A stretch of 64,000 nucleotides of DNA from Aspidiotus rigidus (lineage: Eukaryota; Arthropoda; Insecta; Hemiptera; Diaspididae): positions 3,536,001-3,600,000 of the forward strand of contig JAVHKY010000071.1 in assembly GCA_035079385.1 (NCBI GenBank). Reading direction: 5' to 3'. The position numbers were made by a program, and so were the translations under genes. The notes under the pieces are model-generated. The model did not search any database, had not been told where the DNA came from, and saw only the letters and a program-made list of their open reading frames with translations. Below, in pieces: positions 61,822-64,000 of the stretch; positions within the stretch are counted from its first letter, which is position 1; each line of letters starts with the position of its first letter.

Positions 61822-62699
61822 GGTCACACCCACGCGTTTGTTTCGCTCGATTCGGAAACCTTCGCATTCATCGCAAAACAATCACTTCTCTCCCTGAATG
61901 CATAATGGCGATGTAAGTACTTAATTTCTATTAACAAATCGTAGGTAGCTAAGCGTTTGGTACGCAAAATCGTACAAAGGTTACAAAGAGTTATGAGGAA
62001 GCTAAAATTGTGTATCATTGCCTTGTATAAAAGCGCTTGTAGTCATCAACATCATTGACGGACAAAGAATTTCTTCAAGTTCGAAGACGAAAGCACGTAA
62101 GATTTCAACAAATACTAAATAGGTATAGGTTTTTCTTTCTTCTTCTTTGTAAAGATGAAACAACACGTGTATCTTCAAACTGACCATCATCAACAAGGGA
62201 AGATGGTTGATCCTTGTCTAATCCGCTTGGTTGGCACGTGTGTTCTTTATGCGACATGTTATTAGGTACGTCGTTTCCTCTTATTGTAATAACAACGGTA
62301 TTCTCGTGTGCAAGGTCAGTTACGTGTACTTTCATTAATCTGCATCACGTGCATCCATAACTTTGATTGATAGCTTCGAAATGAAGCGTTCAGAATTATA
62401 CCTGCATAAAAAAAATTCCGGAATAGGGCAGATACTGTATTTGTAATCATTCTTTGTATAGGTGCACGTCATTCCTGCCCCTGGTTACTGCTCATTTTCC
62501 GGTCGCACAATGCGTGCACAACATATCGATAAATAATAGAAAAAAAAAAAAATCGAATTAATATTGTTGCCCTCTACCCATCCTTCTAACCTCATGAAAT
62601 TACAAAATCCATGTCGAGGAAGGATGGCACATAGACGTGTATCAGGATTCAATGAAACTCTTGGCTCGACAAGAGTTAGAAATTTGAACATTGTTTTTG
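61822..62699. other. Intergenic, nothing firm
   Basis: ATAATGGCGATGTAAGTAC near 61904-61922 resembles a short first exon with a donor site, but no downstream exon could be tied to it. Nothing else was recognised. Confidence 0.35.
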
Positions 62700-62746
62700 A
62701 AGGAGGGGGGTAGTTAGTAGATGAGAATACAAGCGAAAAATTTGGT

Positions 62747-62818
62747 CACCTCGTCGGAATCGGAACCCGAGATCTTTCGCTTGCCGGGCGACTGCTCTAA
62801 CCGCTGAGCTTCGAGGGG
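62747..62818 (-). pseudogene. tRNA-Ala-like sequence (GGC), SINE-type
   Basis: The minus strand folds as a 72-nt cloverleaf: acceptor CCCCTCG with CGAGGTG (6 of 7 pairs), D arm GCTCAGCGGTTAGAGC, anticodon stem with 4 of 5 pairs around loop CCGGCAA, T arm of 5 pairs with loop TTCCGAT. U33 is C, and the T loop lacks the usual A58, so a functional tRNA is unlikely. The A and B box remains suggest a tRNA-derived SINE head. Confidence 0.65.
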
Positions 62819-62955
62819 ATCAAACGTTTTCGCTTAAATTCTCAAATACCAACGACGAGAACAAGTACGTCACTGCCCGCAACGGCGATGAACATCGTCG
62901 TTGGTATTTGAGAATTTAAACGAAAACGTTTGATCCCCTCGTAGCTCAGCGGTTA

Positions 62956-63165
62956 AGGCCGCGCTAGACGATCAAGATTTCCGTCAATTTTTTTAAAAAT
63001 CGAGTTTTAAAACAAATTCTTGACGGTATCATCAATGAAATTCAAACAGAATTGAATTTTATTGATGCACCTTCAAGTTTCCACGTCAAGAAATCGTATG
63101 AACTCGATTTAAAAAAAAAATTGACGGGGAAAATTGACGAAAATCTTGATTGTCTAGCGCGGCCT
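62956..63165. mobile_element. Nested foldback AGGCCGCGCTAGAC, TSD TTA
   Basis: The arms AGGCCGCGCTAGACGATCAA and complement span 210 bp; TTA stands at 62953-62955 and 63166-63168. Removing element and one TTA restores GCTCAGCGGTTAGAGC exactly as in the left arm. A 3-bp TWA duplication and a G/C-rich TIR fit PIF/Harbinger MITEs. Confidence 0.95.
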
Positions 63166-63265
63166 TTAGAGCAGTCGCCCGGCAAGTGAAAGGTCTCAGC
63201 TTCGGATCCGGACAAGGTGACCAAATTTTTCGCTTGTTTTCTCATCTACCAACTACACCCCTCCT

Positions 63266-64000
63266 GTTATGTTTCCCGCACGTATAAATTCATTGTCTTT
63301 CATTGTTTTTGAAATTTATAAAATTGTGGGAATAATTTTCCAATTTCTTCTTTTTTTTTTTCGATTCTCATATTATTTCGACCTTTTATGATTTCTTTCG
63401 AGTTTGTGTACATATTTCAATTTTTTTTTTTCAAATTTCCAACCCTTATCGAGTCGCAATTTGTATTAAATCCTGTTACACGTCTATATACCAGACTTTC
63501 TCGATATCATGACGGGTAGTCACTCATAAAATTACTCAGCATTAATTTCTGCTCGACTAGAATCAATTATTATTGGCACTGCCATCTTAAAAACAATTTA
63601 GTTGCAATATAAAAAGGTAGGTACCGTATACAAAAAAAATTAAGAGAAAAGGTTCTTACATATTGCCGACGTTTCGGAAAATACAGTTTTAGCGCTCAAC
63701 AGGATGAGTCGACATCCAAAGCGTAGGAATAAAAAAATCTAAAGCTTGTCGCGTCGAATATTTAAACGAGATGAAATTTTCGGTATTAAAGAGAGCAATA
63801 TAATATAGTCGATGTCATTACATCGTAAACACCACCACGTACGATAACTCGTCATCAAAATACCGCTACCGTACATGAACTTACTGATGGATTGTTGAAA
63901 TATTTTATAAATTTCAAGCACTTCTTTTTTCTCTCTTTTTTTGTCGTAGGTGTTTGGAATTCGGTATACATTTGTCGAATAATAAAGTGAATAGGAACCG
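63266..64000. other. Right edge, nothing recognised
   Basis: AT-rich sequence without a recognisable exon, RNA or repeat. Confidence 0.4.

Larger units (their letters stand above)
62700..63265. mobile_element. Head-to-head tRNA-like foldback element with nested MITE
   Basis: Without the nested piece, the arms (about 158 nt each) run from AGGAGGGGGGTAG at 62701 to the complement ending CCCCTCCT at 63265, meeting around a loop near 62860-62897. Each arm carries a tRNA-like sequence, so two SINE-like units face each other. The right one is interrupted at 62956-63165. Confidence 0.88.

Noticed and set aside
61904..61922. First exon of a gene extending beyond the window
   Set aside because: ATGGCGATGTAAGT resembles a start plus donor, but no downstream exon supports it.
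62747..62818. Functional tRNA-Ala gene
   Set aside because: C at position 33, an odd T loop and placement inside a mobile palindrome point to a SINE-type relic.

Overview
The window is eukaryotic nuclear DNA, AT-rich, with short GT-AG introns in every recognised gene. The proteins look like those of an arthropod, most likely an insect. I cannot name the species from sequence alone; the very high load of small foldback transposons would suit a hemipteran, but that is a guess. No bacterial, viral or CRISPR content was seen.

Five conserved genes can be read, four of them with complete exon structures that keep frame throughout. SMC2, the condensin ATPase core, is on the + strand at 1891-9143 with 22 coding exons (1178 aa). 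CK2 alpha, the casein kinase 2 catalytic subunit, is on the - strand at 15756-11067 with 7 exons (349 aa). DDX42, a DEAD-box helicase linked to the U2 snRNP, is on the + strand at 30066-33262 with 13 exons (760 aa). RER1, the Golgi-to-ER retrieval receptor, is on the - strand at 40932-38837 with 5 exons (194 aa). ACBP, acyl-CoA-binding protein, is on the + strand at 47348-51856 with 3 exons (87 aa) split by kilobase introns. A neprilysin-type M13 peptidase 3' half (about 37041-38059) keeps its zinc motif but carries a one-base frameshift. The genes are unrelated housekeeping genes and do not form a functional cluster.

The rest is mostly transposon debris. About thirty foldback or terminal-inverted-repeat elements can be delimited, many with exact target-site duplications (TSDs). 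There are elements with 8-bp TSDs (hAT or P type), elements with TA duplications (Tc1/mariner type), and a TTA-flanked element (PIF/Harbinger type). Two remnants of Penelope-like retroelements carry GIY-YIG endonuclease sequence. A 2.2-kb element encodes the start of a THAP domain, and its 0.2-kb internally deleted relative lies at 61620-61821. A FLYWCH zinc-finger fragment is broken by a frameshift.

The most informative structures are nested insertions whose empty sites are present in the same window. A tandem duplication at 55974-58680 has three foldback insertions in one copy and clean sites in the other. An element at 27385-28015 carries an insertion that its sibling at 44093-44443 lacks. 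A tRNA-like sequence in a head-to-head foldback at 62700-63265 is interrupted by a second foldback with a TTA duplication. The other notable point is a C-terminal KKKSRWD tail on DDX42 that resembles a UHM-ligand motif of splicing factors.
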